This document shows, one piece after another, positions 18,512-27,920 of a stretch of 64,000 nucleotides of DNA. The stretch comes from CALCEB01 sp035531475 (GTDB lineage Bacteria; Acidobacteriota; Terriglobia; UBA7540), in contig DATKST010000125.1 of assembly GCA_035531475.1 (NCBI GenBank), forward strand, positions 25,053-89,052, given 5' to 3'. Within the stretch, counting starts at the first letter, position 1, and each line of letters opens with the position of its first letter. Made by a program: the position numbers and the translations under genes. Below the pieces are notes generated by a model that searched no databases, was not told where the DNA came from, and worked only from the letters and a program-made list of their open reading frames with translations.

Positions 18512-20356
18512 ATGTCTATTTTGCAAGTTGCCGCTCAGGAGATTGAAGCGCCCGTTCGCCCCAGCCGGGTGGTGAACGATATGAGCATTCAGGTGGCAAC
18601 GGTAAATGGTTCCGGCAGCCAAAGCTCCAATCTGGTATTGCTACGATCCATTTTGCAAATGGGTGTTCCGGTCTCCGGCAAGAACCTGTTTCCCTCGAAT
18701 ATTGAGGGCTTGCCCACCTGGTTCACCATCCGCGCTTCCAAGCAGGGCTATGTCGCCCGCCGCAAAGAGATTGATTTCCTGGTGGCCATGAATCCGGAAA
18801 CCGCCGTGGAGGACGTTCAGACCCTGGAGCCCGGCGCCGCAGTGGTCTACGACGAAAAGCTGAACCTGAATCGTCTGCGGGACGATGTGATCTTTTATCC
18901 CGTGCCCTTTGACCGGATCGTGGCGCCTATCTGTCCCGATGCCAAGCTACGCAAGCTGGTCCGCAACATGATCTACGACGGGGTACTGGCCAAGTTGCTC
19001 GATATTGACCTGAACGAGATGGAAAAGGCGCTGCGCCGGCAGTTCAAAAAGAAAGTGAAGGCGGCGGACCTGAACTTTAACGCCGTCAAGGCGGGCTTTG
19101 AATTCGCCGCAAAGAACCTGGAGAAGAAGGACCCCTTCTGGATCGAGCCCATGGAGACCAAGAAGGGAAAAATCCTGATGGAGGGCAATGCCGCGGCGGC
19201 GCTGGGCGCCATGATGGCCGGCGTGACGGTGGTGACCTGGTATCCCATCACGCCTTCTTCCGCGCTGTGCGAAACGCTGGGCCGGTACTTGCAGCGTTTC
19301 CGCATTGATGCGGAGACCGGCAAGGCCACTTTCGCCATGGTCCAGGCAGAGGATGAGCTGGCGGCAATTGGCATGGCGATTGGCGCGGGGTGGGCCGGAG
19401 CGCGAGCCATGACGGCTACCTCCGGACCTGGTATCTCCCTGATGGCCGAATTCACCGGGCTGGGCTACTACGTGGAAATTCCCGTGGTGGTGTTTGACGT
19501 TCAGCGCGTGGGGCCCTCCACCGGCCTGCCGACGCGGACCGCGCAGGGCGATGTGCTGACGAGCGCCGTGCTCTCCCACGGCGATACGCGCCACCCGCTG
19601 CTGCTGCCGGCGACGGTGGGGGAATGCTACTCCATGGCCATCGAGGCCTTCGATATTGCCGAGCAGTTGCAAACCCCCATATTCGTAATGAGTGACCTGG
19701 ACCTGGGCATGAATTACTGGACGTCCGACCCGTTCCCTTACCCGGCGAAGCCGATGAACCGCGGCAAAGTGCTGAGCGAAGAGGACGTGGAGCGGCTGGG
19801 CGGATTTGAGCGATACCGCGATGTGGAGGGCGACGGCATTGCTTACCGCACCATTCCCGGCAACCGCCATCCGCTTGCCGCTTATTTTGCGCGGGGCAGC
19901 GGCCACAATGAAAACGCGCAATACAGCGAGCGCCCGGCAGACTACAAGAACAACATGGACCGCCTGGCCCGCAAGTTTGAAACGGCGCGGAAGCTGATGC
20001 CCGCTCCGGTGATTGAGGAAGCCGAAAACGCCGATTTCGGCATCATCGCCTACGGCACCACGCATTGGGCGATTGTGGAGGTCCTGGACCAACTTCGCGA
20101 GGAGCAGGGCCTGCGCGCCAGCTATTGCCGCGTGCGCGCCTATCCCTTCAACGGCGAAGTTAAGGACTTTATCAGCCGCCACCGCCGGGTCTACGTGGTG
20201 GAGCAGAACCGCGACGGCCAGCTTCACGACCTGTTGAAGCTGGACTCCGGCCCCGAGGAAGTTCGAAAGCTACGCAGCGTGCGGCACTACATCGGGCTTC
20301 CGGTGGACGCGCGCAGCGTGACCGATGAGATTGTGGCCCAGGAGGCGCAGAACTGA
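18512..20356 (+). CDS. korA: 2-oxoacid:acceptor oxidoreductase, fused gamma-alpha subunit
   Basis: A 614-residue subunit of a ferredoxin-dependent 2-oxoacid oxidoreductase, probably 2-oxoglutarate synthase. The N-terminal ~190 residues are the gamma-type domain (NGSGSQSSNLVLLRSI, then PVSGKNLFPSNIEG). The alpha-type pyrimidine-binding region follows from about 215 (GNAAAALGAMMAG, YPITPSSALCE, ATSGPGISLMAE), and a C-terminal domain resembles transketolase-C (IIAYGTTHWAIVEV). The ATG at 18512 follows GGGAG. The beta subunit starts two bases after the stop, so the two are translationally linked. In the cytoplasm the complex couples CoA-dependent oxidative decarboxylation to ferredoxin reduction. 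The exact oxoacid is inferred. Confidence 0.9.
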   Translation: MSILQVAAQEIEAPVRPSRVVNDMSIQVATVNGSGSQSSNLVLLRSILQMGVPVSGKNLFPSNIEGLPTWFTIRASKQGYVARRKEIDFLVAMNPETAVEDVQTLEPGAAVVYDEKLNLNRLRDDVIFYPVPFDRIVAPICPDAKLRKLVRNMIYDGVLAKLLDIDLNEMEKALRRQFKKKVKAADLNFNAVKAGFEFAAKNLEKKDPFWIEPMETKKGKILMEGNAAAALGAMMAGVTVVTWYPITPSSALCETLGRYLQRFRIDAETGKATFAMVQAEDELAAIGMAIGAGWAGARAMTATSGPGISLMAEFTGLGYYVEIPVVVFDVQRVGPSTGLPTRTAQGDVLTSAVLSHGDTRHPLLLPATVGECYSMAIEAFDIAEQLQTPIFVMSDLDLGMNYWTSDPFPYPAKPMNRGKVLSEEDVERLGGFERYRDVEGDGIAYRTIPGNRHPLAAYFARGSGHNENAQYSERPADYKNNMDRLARKFETARKLMPAPVIEEAENADFGIIAYGTTHWAIVEVLDQLREEQGLRASYCRVRAYPFNGEVKDFISRHRRVYVVEQNRDGQLHDLLKLDSGPEEVRKLRSVRHYIGLPVDARSVTDEIVAQEAQN

Positions 20357-20357
20357 A

Positions 20358-21416
20358 ATGTCCACCACCACCGTACCCCCCGCGCCGGCGGCAGCCAAGA
20401 AGAAAGTAAACCGCGCCGGGCTGGAGCTTTCCCTCTATCGCGGCGGCAAGACCACCTTGTGCGCCGGCTGCGGCCACAACGCCATTTCCGAGCGCATTAT
20501 CGAGGCATTCTACGAATTGGGCGTTGAGCCGCATCACGTGGCCAAGCTTAGCGGCATCGGCTGCTCGTCAAAAAGCCCGGCCTATTTCCTGGGCACAGCC
20601 TTCGGCTTCAACTCCATTCACGGCCGCATGCCTTCGGTGGCCACGGGCACGCTGCTTGCCAACCGCACCATGCTGACCATCGGCGTGAGCGGCGACGGAG
20701 ATACCGCTTCCATCGGCATCGGGCAGTTCATCCATCTTATGCGGCGCAATCTGCCGCTGATTTACATCATTGAGGATAACGGGGTTTACGGCCTGACCAA
20801 AGGACAGTTTTCCGCCACTGCGGATTTGGGGTCCACGCTCAAGACCGGCACGGCCAATCAACTTCCGCCCATTGACACCTGTGCCCTCGCCATTCAATTG
20901 GGGGCGACCTACGTGGCGCGATCTTTCTCCGGCGACAAGAAGCAACTGCTGGCGCTGCTGAAGGGTGCCATCGCGCACAACGGAACGTGCATGTTGGACG
21001 TCATCTCGCCTTGCGTTACCTTCAACGATCACGAGGGATCCACCAAGAGCTATAGCTACGTGAAGGAGCACGAAGAGCAGCTTGATGAAGTGAGCTTTGT
21101 GCCCTTCTTTGAGGACATCAGCGTGGAATACGATGCTGGCACCACCACGGAAATCACGCTGCACGATGGATCCCGGCTTCTGCTCCGCAAGCTTGAAGAG
21201 AATTTCGATCCGGCGAATAGAATCGAGGCGCTGCGGCGCGTCACAGAGTCCCACGAAAGGGGCGAGGTTCTGACAGGATTGTTCTACGTGGATCCGAAGA
21301 AGGAGAATTTTATCGAGCAGCTTAACCTGGTGGATGAGCCGCTGGCGACGCTGACCGAATCCCGCGTGCGTCCACCCCAAGCCGTGCTGGATGAGGTGAT
21401 GGAAGAGTTGCGGTAA
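20358..21416 (+). CDS. korB: 2-oxoacid:acceptor oxidoreductase, beta subunit
   Basis: The thiamine diphosphate-binding partner of the preceding gene, 352 residues. The N-terminal CAGCGHNAISE holds cysteines typical of the beta-subunit iron-sulfur site. GIGCSSKSPAYF and the TPP motif GDGDTASIGIGQFIHLMRRN are clear, followed by IEDNGVYGLTKGQFSAT. The ATG at 20358 is separated from the upstream TGA by a single base. The C-terminal ~90 residues (after YSYVKEHEEQL) are a typical extension of this family. It converges on the Uma2 gene with only 23 bases between the stop codons. Confidence 0.92.
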   Translation: MSTTTVPPAPAAAKKKVNRAGLELSLYRGGKTTLCAGCGHNAISERIIEAFYELGVEPHHVAKLSGIGCSSKSPAYFLGTAFGFNSIHGRMPSVATGTLLANRTMLTIGVSGDGDTASIGIGQFIHLMRRNLPLIYIIEDNGVYGLTKGQFSATADLGSTLKTGTANQLPPIDTCALAIQLGATYVARSFSGDKKQLLALLKGAIAHNGTCMLDVISPCVTFNDHEGSTKSYSYVKEHEEQLDEVSFVPFFEDISVEYDAGTTTEITLHDGSRLLLRKLEENFDPANRIEALRRVTESHERGEVLTGLFYVDPKKENFIEQLNLVDEPLATLTESRVRPPQAVLDEVMEELR

Positions 21417-21439
21417 ACCATCAATACGCCGCCGTTGCC

Positions 21440-21985
21440 TCACGGTTCCGCATCAAGAATTTCCGCAAGAATCAGCCGGAACCCGGGAAGAAGGTCCGGG
21501 TCTTCAACCGCGTCTCTCTTGACCGCATCCACCAACCGTGGCTCTGCGCCTGGTTTGAAAATCCTTGCGGTTTGAGAATCGGGATAAATCACCCAAACGC
21601 GAACGCCTGCCGCCAGGTAATCAGTGAGCTTGCGCTTAAGGTCATCGTTCGGCGATTGCACTTCAATGGCGAGATCGGGTGCCGTCCCAAGCGGTGAGGT
21701 TCGAGGGTCGACGCCCTTTAGTTTTTCAGCCGTGATAAAAGCCACGTCGGGCCGCCGGACCGTGTGGGGCGCCAGCTTGAAGTCAGTCTCCATGGTGACG
21801 CCACCAACCTGATGCTCCTGAACATAAGCCTTCAGCCGAAAGCCGATCCGATCGCGAATTTCATTGTGGTAAAAGCTAGAGGCAGGCGTCACAACCAACT
21901 CCCCCTCGCTGAGTTCGTAGCGTTCCCCACCGGGCTCGGCCAGGGCCTCGTACTCTTCGATAGTGATCAGAGTCTTCACAGGCAT
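21440..21985 (-). CDS. Uma2-family (DUF820) putative restriction endonuclease-like protein
   Basis: A 181-residue PD-(D/E)XK-like protein. The family pattern is present: an early GERYELSEGELVV, then VRRPDVAFI (the acidic residue), and DLAIEVQSPNDDLKRKL (the E-x-Q/K core), followed by VWVIYP. Uma2 genes are abundant in cyanobacteria, acidobacteria and other phyla, often in many copies, and their biological role is still unclear. Nothing around it suggests a restriction system. The ATG at 21985 fits the conserved N-terminus. It is transcribed towards the korB gene. Confidence 0.88.
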   Translation of the reverse strand: MPVKTLITIEEYEALAEPGGERYELSEGELVVTPASSFYHNEIRDRIGFRLKAYVQEHQVGGVTMETDFKLAPHTVRRPDVAFITAEKLKGVDPRTSPLGTAPDLAIEVQSPNDDLKRKLTDYLAAGVRVWVIYPDSQTARIFKPGAEPRLVDAVKRDAVEDPDLLPGFRLILAEILDAEP

Positions 21986-22061
21986 AACTCAATACTCTCC
22001 CAGCCAAGTCTAGCATGGAAAGGTGTCTGACACTGGGATTGAGACGAAGATGACAGCGCTT

Positions 22062-22090
22062 TTGTGGCTTATGGGTGAATCGTGTAGAAT
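22062..22090 (+). promoter_or_regulatory. Candidate promoter of the UvrD/PcrA gene
   Basis: TTGTGG (22062-22067) and TAGAAT (22085-22090) are 17 bases apart. Transcription would begin about 22097, only five or so bases before the ATG at 22102, so the message could be nearly leaderless. No ribosome binding site is seen. Confidence 0.5.
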
Positions 22091-22101
22091 GAAACGGTCT
22101 C

Positions 22102-24342
22102 ATGGCTGATCTTCTGGCGCAACTAAACCCCCGGCAGCGCGAAGCCGTCGAACACACGGAGGGACCTCTCCTGATCCTGGCGGGCGCCGGGAGCGGGAAG
22201 ACGCGCGTCATCACCTACCGCATCGCCCACTTGATCGCGGGCCGCAACGTGCCGCCGCAAAGCATCCTGGCCGTGACCTTCACCAATAAAGCGGCAGCGC
22301 AAATGAAGGATCGCGTGATGGCTCTGGTGGACGGGCCGCGCCAAGGGCCTGGCCCGCAGATTTCCACCTTTCACTCTTTCTGCGTCCGCCTGCTGCGGCG
22401 GGATATCCATCGCTTGGGTTACACCCGGGATTTCGTGATCTACGACGGAGACGATCAGCAGCGTCTGGTGAAGGCCTGCCTGCGGGAGTTGGGCTTGAGC
22501 AATCCGGTCGCAACCCCCCGCGCCACGCTTTCGCGCATTTCGAGCGCCAAGAACCGCGGCATCTCGCCCCAAGACATGGCGCGGGACGCGGCCGATCCTG
22601 CCACCGAACGGTTATCTTCCATCTTCGAACTCTATGAGAAACGGTTGCGGCAGGCAAACGCCCTGGATTTCGATGACCTGCTGCTGAAGGCCGTGCAACT
22701 TCTCCACGCCGCACCCGATGTGGCCTCCTGGTACAACCGTCACTTCCATCAGGTTATGGTAGACGAGTATCAGGACACCAACCGCGTTCAATACCTTTTG
22801 ATCCGCATGTTGACGCTGGAAAGGCAGAACATCGGCGTGGTGGGCGATGAAGACCAATCCATTTATAGCTGGCGGGGCGCGGACATTCAGAACATTCTGA
22901 GCTTCAAGAAGGACTATCCGCAGGCCCGGCTCATCCGCCTGGAACAGAATTACCGGTCAACCCAGTTGATCCTGGATGCCGCAGGAGCGGTGGTCCAAAA
23001 CAATCGGGCGAGAATCGGGAAGAAGCTTTGGTCGGAAAGGCCTGAAGGATCAAAAGTGGGCTTGTACCGGGCTTCAGACGCGGATGAAGAGGCGGCATTC
23101 GTCGCCAGCCAACTGGTGGGCGTTCTGGCCGAAGACCCGCATCAAACGGCGGGTGTACTCTATCGCACCAACGCACAATCCCGCGTCTTTGAAGAGGCGC
23201 TGCGCCGCAAGGACATCGCCTACAAAGTGGTGGGCGGCTTCCGCTTTTATGAGCGGGCGGAAGTGAAGGATATACTGGCTTACGCCCGTCTGGCGAACAA
23301 TCCGGTGGACTCCATGTCCTTACTGCGTATTATAAACACTCCGACGCGCGGTATTGGCGCGGCCACGGTGGGATTGCTGCAAGCGGCGGGCGCATCCAGA
23401 AACGTCAGCCTTTGGGAGGCGATGGAGGAGACGCTGCGTGAAGCCACGTGGTCCGGACGCGCCCAAATGGCGCTCGAAGCCTTCCGGGACCTGGTGCGCG
23501 AGCTGATCAAAGACCGTTCGGAAATGACGCTCGGCCCGTTCTTCAAGAGCATTCTGGACCGCACGCGCTATGTCGAGGCTTTGGAGAAGGAAAACCTTCC
23601 GGAGGCGGAGAACCGCATTGAGAATCTCCAGGAGTTGGCGAGTGCGGCGAGGGAAGCGGAGGAGCGCGGTGAAACCTTGGCGGAGTTTTTGGACCATGCT
23701 TCGCTGGTTTCGGACAGCGATGGGTATGACGAAAATTCCCGCGTCACTTTGATGACTTTGCACACCGCCAAGGGACTGGAATTCTCCGAGGTTTTTCTGG
23801 TGGGGCTGGAAGAAGGATTGTTCCCTCACAAAATGTCAATGCGGGATAATGCCGCGATCGAAGAGGAACGACGGCTCTGTTATGTGGGCATGACCCGCGC
23901 CAAAGACCGGTTGACGGTGACTTACGCCTCCAACCGCCGGTTCTATGGCTCGGAAGGTTACGAAGGAACGCGGCCCTCACGATTCCTGGCGGAGATCCCG
24001 GAGCATCTGGTCGAAGAGATCGCGTCGCATGGCACCCACGGCAAGGCGCCCGTTCTGTGGGACGACGCGGCAAATTCCATTGAAAACATTGAGAAGTTCC
24101 TTGCAGCACGGGGGATGAAACCGCAGCCCCGCCACAGTTCGTCAGGGCTTACCTTTGATGGCCCGCGGCCCGCCGCCTCGCGCCGCTGGAAGCTGGGCGC
24201 TCAAGTGAAACATTCGAAATATGGCCTGGGGACCGTGGTGGCTTGCGAAGGCGAGGGAGAAGACAGCAAGGTGACGGTGAGCTTCCCTGGCTATGGCAGG
24301 AAAAAGTTGGTGGAGCGTTACGCTTCGCTGGAAAGAGTGTAG
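22102..24342 (+). CDS. pcrA: UvrD/PcrA-type ATP-dependent 3'-5' DNA helicase
   Basis: A 746-residue superfamily 1A helicase used in excision repair and for clearing proteins from DNA. All core motifs are visible in order: Walker A LAGAGSGKTRV (about 26-36), motif Ia AVTFTNKAA, Walker B VDEYQDTN (about 220), GDEDQSIYSWRGAD, LEQNYRST, TLHTAKGLEF and the late RRLCYVGMTRAKDRL. The C-terminal segment LGAQVKHSKYGLGTVV is the PcrA/UvrD tail that contacts RNA polymerase in studied relatives. Length and domain order are normal. pcrA and uvrD are hard to separate by sequence; the tail and size fit PcrA. Confidence 0.93.
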   Translation: MADLLAQLNPRQREAVEHTEGPLLILAGAGSGKTRVITYRIAHLIAGRNVPPQSILAVTFTNKAAAQMKDRVMALVDGPRQGPGPQISTFHSFCVRLLRRDIHRLGYTRDFVIYDGDDQQRLVKACLRELGLSNPVATPRATLSRISSAKNRGISPQDMARDAADPATERLSSIFELYEKRLRQANALDFDDLLLKAVQLLHAAPDVASWYNRHFHQVMVDEYQDTNRVQYLLIRMLTLERQNIGVVGDEDQSIYSWRGADIQNILSFKKDYPQARLIRLEQNYRSTQLILDAAGAVVQNNRARIGKKLWSERPEGSKVGLYRASDADEEAAFVASQLVGVLAEDPHQTAGVLYRTNAQSRVFEEALRRKDIAYKVVGGFRFYERAEVKDILAYARLANNPVDSMSLLRIINTPTRGIGAATVGLLQAAGASRNVSLWEAMEETLREATWSGRAQMALEAFRDLVRELIKDRSEMTLGPFFKSILDRTRYVEALEKENLPEAENRIENLQELASAAREAEERGETLAEFLDHASLVSDSDGYDENSRVTLMTLHTAKGLEFSEVFLVGLEEGLFPHKMSMRDNAAIEEERRLCYVGMTRAKDRLTVTYASNRRFYGSEGYEGTRPSRFLAEIPEHLVEEIASHGTHGKAPVLWDDAANSIENIEKFLAARGMKPQPRHSSSGLTFDGPRPAASRRWKLGAQVKHSKYGLGTVVACEGEGEDSKVTVSFPGYGRKKLVERYASLERV

Positions 24343-24364
24343 CCCACTAGCCCCTGGGGCCCTC

Positions 24365-24380
24365 AGCGGCTAAAGCCGCT
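24365..24380. terminator. Hairpin between convergent genes
   Basis: A perfect stem agcggct/agccgct with an aa loop lies just after the helicase stop codon and before the convergent ATPase gene. The following tctcctt is weakly T-rich on the plus strand. It may be a bidirectional terminator, or simply one of the short repeats common here. Confidence 0.35.
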
Positions 24381-24502
24381 TCTCCTTGCCTTCGGATCCG
24401 GCATGGCTGAAGCCCTGCCCTGACGTGCTCCTAACTGGCTTAACATGGTAAGGCTAAGGCGCGCCCTGACGGATTTCGTTGGCAAGCTTGTTTTACACCA
24501 CG

Positions 24503-25291
24503 CTAGTCCTCCACGTTCACCCGGTCCAGCTCCAGGAACTCGCGGACCAAAGGTTCATCCGACCGTTCCATTTCATCAACTGTTCCGAAAAATCCAACCC
24601 GGCCTTCGATCAAGAAAACCACGCGGTCCGCCAGCTTTTGAGCCAGGCACATATCGTGCGTGACCACCACCGAAGTAAGGCCGGTATGCTTTTTCAACTT
24701 CAGCATCAGATCCCCAATCGTGTGCGCCATAATGGGATCGACCATGGTGGTGGGTTCGTCGTAGAGAATGGCATCGGGCTGCGCCGCCAGAGCACGTGCA
24801 ATCGCCACGGCCCGCTTCGTTCCGGTACTCAAATCCGCGGGCATCATGTCCCGCGCCCCGGCCAGGTCGACAAGGCCCAGCAACTTATCCACTCGGCTGT
24901 CAATCTCATCATCGGCCAGTGCTTCCCCGCGCTGGGACCGCTCCAGAAGCGGATAGGCCACATTCTCGCCCACCGTAAGCGAGTCAAACAGCGCGCCGGA
25001 TTGGAACACCATCGTCACCCGGCGGCGCACCCTGGCCAACTCCGCCTCCGTCATGGGGCACAGGTCCTGGCCCTCCACCATCACCTGCCCTTCATCCGGC
25101 TTGAGGAAGCCCATCACGTGCTTCAACATGACGCTCTTGCCCACGCCGCTTTTGCCGAGCACCACCACCATCTCTCCGCGGCAAACTTCAAAGCTCACGT
25201 CCTCCAGGACCGACAGGTCCCCGAACGATTTCCAAACGTGGACGAATTCGATGAAGTTGTTGGCGCCGTTTCCGCCCGTTTCTTTTTCCAT
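24503..25291 (-). CDS. Mla-type ABC transporter ATP-binding protein
   Basis: A 262-residue ATPase most like MlaF, the cytoplasmic motor of phospholipid or toluene-tolerance ABC transporters. Walker A is GKSGVGKSVML (about residue 45), the Q-loop region reads MVFQSGALFDSLTV, Walker B is ILYDEPTTMVDP and the H-loop VVVTHD. The signature motif is unusual: LSTGTKR in place of the family's LSGGMRKR, and TTMVDP replaces TTGLDP. The ATG at 25291 lies one base after the mobA stop codon, which fixes the start and shows co-translation with mobA and the cytochrome gene. No permease (MlaE) or MCE gene is present in the window. Confidence 0.85.
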   Translation of the reverse strand: MEKETGGNGANNFIEFVHVWKSFGDLSVLEDVSFEVCRGEMVVVLGKSGVGKSVMLKHVMGFLKPDEGQVMVEGQDLCPMTEAELARVRRRVTMVFQSGALFDSLTVGENVAYPLLERSQRGEALADDEIDSRVDKLLGLVDLAGARDMMPADLSTGTKRAVAIARALAAQPDAILYDEPTTMVDPIMAHTIGDLMLKLKKHTGLTSVVVTHDMCLAQKLADRVVFLIEGRVGFFGTVDEMERSDEPLVREFLELDRVNVED

Positions 25292-25292
25292 G

Positions 25293-25928
25293 TCAGGAAT
25301 AAGCCTGCGCCTCCATTCGCCGCCGCGCCGCGTCATAATCGGCTGGCGAATTCATATTAGCAAAAATCGCTTCTGAAAACCCGTGACGCGCCAGTTCTGG
25401 AGCGGTCAAGATTTCGCATCGTACTTTTGGAAAGAGGCGCGAGATTCGCCCGATACCGTTTTCAAGTGACGTTCGGAAGATTCCCCGAATGCGCCGCCGG
25501 TAGACTGCACAAAGGGGCTGAAGCCGGTAGCCGGCCGTTCTCGGAACCGTCGCATCCGCTGCGGATTCAATCGCCCGGAAGCAAAGGTATTCCAGGAAGT
25601 CAGATCGAAGAAAGGGAAGGTCACAAGCCAGAATAAGGTTGTAATCAGTTCGAGTGTGAACAAGGCCCGTGTAGATTCCGCCCAGCGGGCCCCGTCCCGG
25701 GAAAAGGTCAGCAAAAACTGGGACATAGGAATCGAGTGGCATCCTGGGCAGCCCTGCCATAGCAACTGAGCTGCAAACCTGACTCAATATCCGGAGCTGC
25801 CGCCGGAGCATCGTCTCATGGTCTAAAACTAAGCCCTGCTTTGGCCTTCCCATGCGCCGGCTCTCACCACCCGCCAGCACAAATCCCGTCACATTGTGGA
25901 ACCTTCGCCGCACGGCCCATCTTACCAT
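25293..25928 (-). CDS. mobA: Molybdenum cofactor guanylyltransferase MobA
   Basis: About 211 residues. It attaches GMP to molybdopterin to make the guanine-dinucleotide form of the cofactor used by many oxidoreductases. The nucleotidyltransferase signature VLAGGESRRMGRPKQ is near the N-terminus, PLGGIYTGL follows, and ACDLPFL is the metal-binding segment. The start is uncertain: ATG 25928 gives a short extra leader before the signature, and a GTG around 25889 would match the usual N-terminus better. The stop lies one base from the next gene. Placement beside a multiheme cytochrome suggests service to a respiratory molybdoenzyme elsewhere. Confidence 0.87.
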   Translation of the reverse strand: MVRWAVRRRFHNVTGFVLAGGESRRMGRPKQGLVLDHETMLRRQLRILSQVCSSVAMAGLPRMPLDSYVPVFADLFPGRGPLGGIYTGLVHTRTDYNLILACDLPFLRSDFLEYLCFRAIESAADATVPRTAGYRLQPLCAVYRRRIRGIFRTSLENGIGRISRLFPKVRCEILTAPELARHGFSEAIFANMNSPADYDAARRRMEAQAYS

Positions 25929-26030
25929 CGAGATCTGTAGCGCAAAGCAGCCGTTGGGCAGCAACCAAAATAAATCAATGAGACGCTTTCCGCATCGCCC
26001 AACCTCGGCCGCTGGCAATGGGTGCAGCGA

Positions 26031-27920
26031 TCAAGGTCCGGCGCTTGCCCCCTCAGCTTTTTTGATCAGCGTCCGCATGAACGAATCCTGGGGAAAAACG
26101 TTCAGTTCCTGCCGCATCACCTGAAGCGCTTCCGTGTATTGTTGTTTGGAAATGTATTGAAGAGCCAGAACCTTATATAAGCGCGGGGAGTAAGGATTAA
26201 GAACGATTCCGCGCTTGAGCAGTTCAATCGAAACATTGGGATGGCCCGCCCGCGCCAACAGATTGGAAAGAAGCTCAAAATCCGAAGGTAACGTCGAGCC
26301 CCTCTGGATGGCTTCGGTCAATTCGCGCGTGGCTTCTTCAAGAGATTGCGGAGTACCCTCTCTCGCCTTGATTCTTGCCAGAGCCGAAAGCACCAAGGGG
26401 TCCTCCGACTTCGCATCGGCCAATTGTGCAAGAACTTTTTCATAGGGCGACTGATAGCTGGGGTGAGTGGAGGCGAATTCACCGTAAGCCTTGAAGAGGA
26501 CGAGGGGGGCAATGGGGCGGTCCTCTTTTCCGGGAATCGCATCGATGTGGTACAAATCCGGCAGAGAGGGCGTTGTCTGCCGGAAAGCAACTTCGGGAAA
26601 CGGCTCTCCTTCTCTCACAATGATCCGGTGATCCGTCAGGACTGAATGCGAGATCCTTCTGACCGGCAGCTTCGGCATGTGGCAGCCAGCACAGTCATCG
26701 GGCGGCGATTTTGAGAGCCGTGTTTCGAATGGCAACGTGCAACTATGCTCCGTGTGGCAGCTCAGGCATTTGCGGCGATAGAACGCGGGAGTTTCGGAGA
26801 TCGAAAGTTGCCGGTGCGGGTCGTGGCACGTGATGCACGCCAGTTTTCCGCCACTCGCCCGGTAGCACTTGCTCAAGATCATGAGCTCGTAATGTTGGAG
26901 GAGCGGGGACTGTGGGAGAGTTTCCCGGGTGAAGGGTATTTGAAAGATCGCTAACGTATCATCGAGAGGCGTTCCCGGCCGGAAGTCCGCATACTTCTTG
27001 CCAAGCTGTAAGACCCGTGTGTCTCCTCCCTGGTGGCAGTTCATGCAAATATTGTCAGCGAGCCAGGTTGGAAGTTTGGCTGGATTCACAATGGAACGAT
27101 CAGTCCCGCCGGAGATGGTCTCTGCCTTTTCCCGCTGCTGAACGTGCAATTGTCCGGGGCCGTGGCAGTTCTCGCAACCGATCGCAAGCTCCCGGAATGG
27201 CGGATCCTCAAACAGCCCGTCCCGATTCATAACCGGCTCGGGCCGCCCGCTGTGGCAGAGAATACACTGCGCTTCGATGGGACGGCTGAATCCATAATCC
27301 GCGAATTGATAACCCGGTGAAAGCTCCCAAGTCCCGGATTTGTTGTAAAAGGAGAGCGGAGCCTCGAACAAAGTGTGCCCCATCCTGACGATGTAACTAA
27401 GCCCGTTTCTTCCGGCCCCCATGACGTAGGCAACCTGTTGGGTATTTCTGAATAGGTCTTTCCCGTCCGGCCCGAGCTGAGATTCACTCAGGTACAGGTC
27501 CGAACCGCTACGGAAGATGGAGAAAGAGCGGTCGAGTTTTGGATCATGAAGGGTGATCGGGGTTGGGACCTTGGCCAACTGGGCCGGGTCGCTGGGCAGA
27601 GCCATCGACCGGCCCATGTCAGTTTTGATATAGCTTTGGTAAATGTCCTGATGGCACTGCGCACAGGCTTCCGAACCAATATAGCCAACGCCCGGCGCGG
27701 TGTTTTCAAACGACGCATAACTTGGAGATGACTTGAAAGATGATTTCCTGCCTTGCGCGGCAAGGTTCACTGGAATGGCAAAGGCCATCGCGCTCATGAT
27801 CGAACCGAACCACAACGCCCGACCCAAACTGCTTTGCCCGCCAGAGCCGTTTGTCATCCAATTTGCCACGGAGTCCCAGCTCCCCTGCGTCGAACCTGAT
27901 GAAAACGGGTTTTGCGCCAT
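26031..27920 (-). CDS. Heptaheme c-type cytochrome with C-terminal TPR-like domain
   Basis: About 629 residues with seven CXXCH heme sites: CAQCH, CILCH, CENCH, CMNCH, CITCH, CLSCH and CAGCH. The hydrophobic stretch WFGSIMSAMAFAIPV near residue 38 probably acts as an export signal or anchor, so the heme domain would lie in the periplasm. The last ~200 residues contain helix-pair repeats of TPR type (SDFELLSNLLARAGHPNVSIELL, shown only in part). The ATG at 27920 is preferred; a GTG at 27941 would lie inside a mobile element fragment. mobA and an ABC ATPase follow in the same operon. An electron-transfer role is likely; the partner is unknown. Confidence 0.88.
   Translation of the reverse strand: MAQNPFSSGSTQGSWDSVANWMTNGSGGQSSLGRALWFGSIMSAMAFAIPVNLAAQGRKSSFKSSPSYASFENTAPGVGYIGSEACAQCHQDIYQSYIKTDMGRSMALPSDPAQLAKVPTPITLHDPKLDRSFSIFRSGSDLYLSESQLGPDGKDLFRNTQQVAYVMGAGRNGLSYIVRMGHTLFEAPLSFYNKSGTWELSPGYQFADYGFSRPIEAQCILCHSGRPEPVMNRDGLFEDPPFRELAIGCENCHGPGQLHVQQREKAETISGGTDRSIVNPAKLPTWLADNICMNCHQGGDTRVLQLGKKYADFRPGTPLDDTLAIFQIPFTRETLPQSPLLQHYELMILSKCYRASGGKLACITCHDPHRQLSISETPAFYRRKCLSCHTEHSCTLPFETRLSKSPPDDCAGCHMPKLPVRRISHSVLTDHRIIVREGEPFPEVAFRQTTPSLPDLYHIDAIPGKEDRPIAPLVLFKAYGEFASTHPSYQSPYEKVLAQLADAKSEDPLVLSALARIKAREGTPQSLEEATRELTEAIQRGSTLPSDFELLSNLLARAGHPNVSIELLKRGIVLNPYSPRLYKVLALQYISKQQYTEALQVMRQELNVFPQDSFMRTLIKKAEGASAGP

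Noticed and set aside
18947..20227. 426-codon minus-strand frame opposite korA
   Set aside because: His/Arg/Gly-rich shadow composition; the plus strand has intact 2-oxoacid oxidoreductase motifs.
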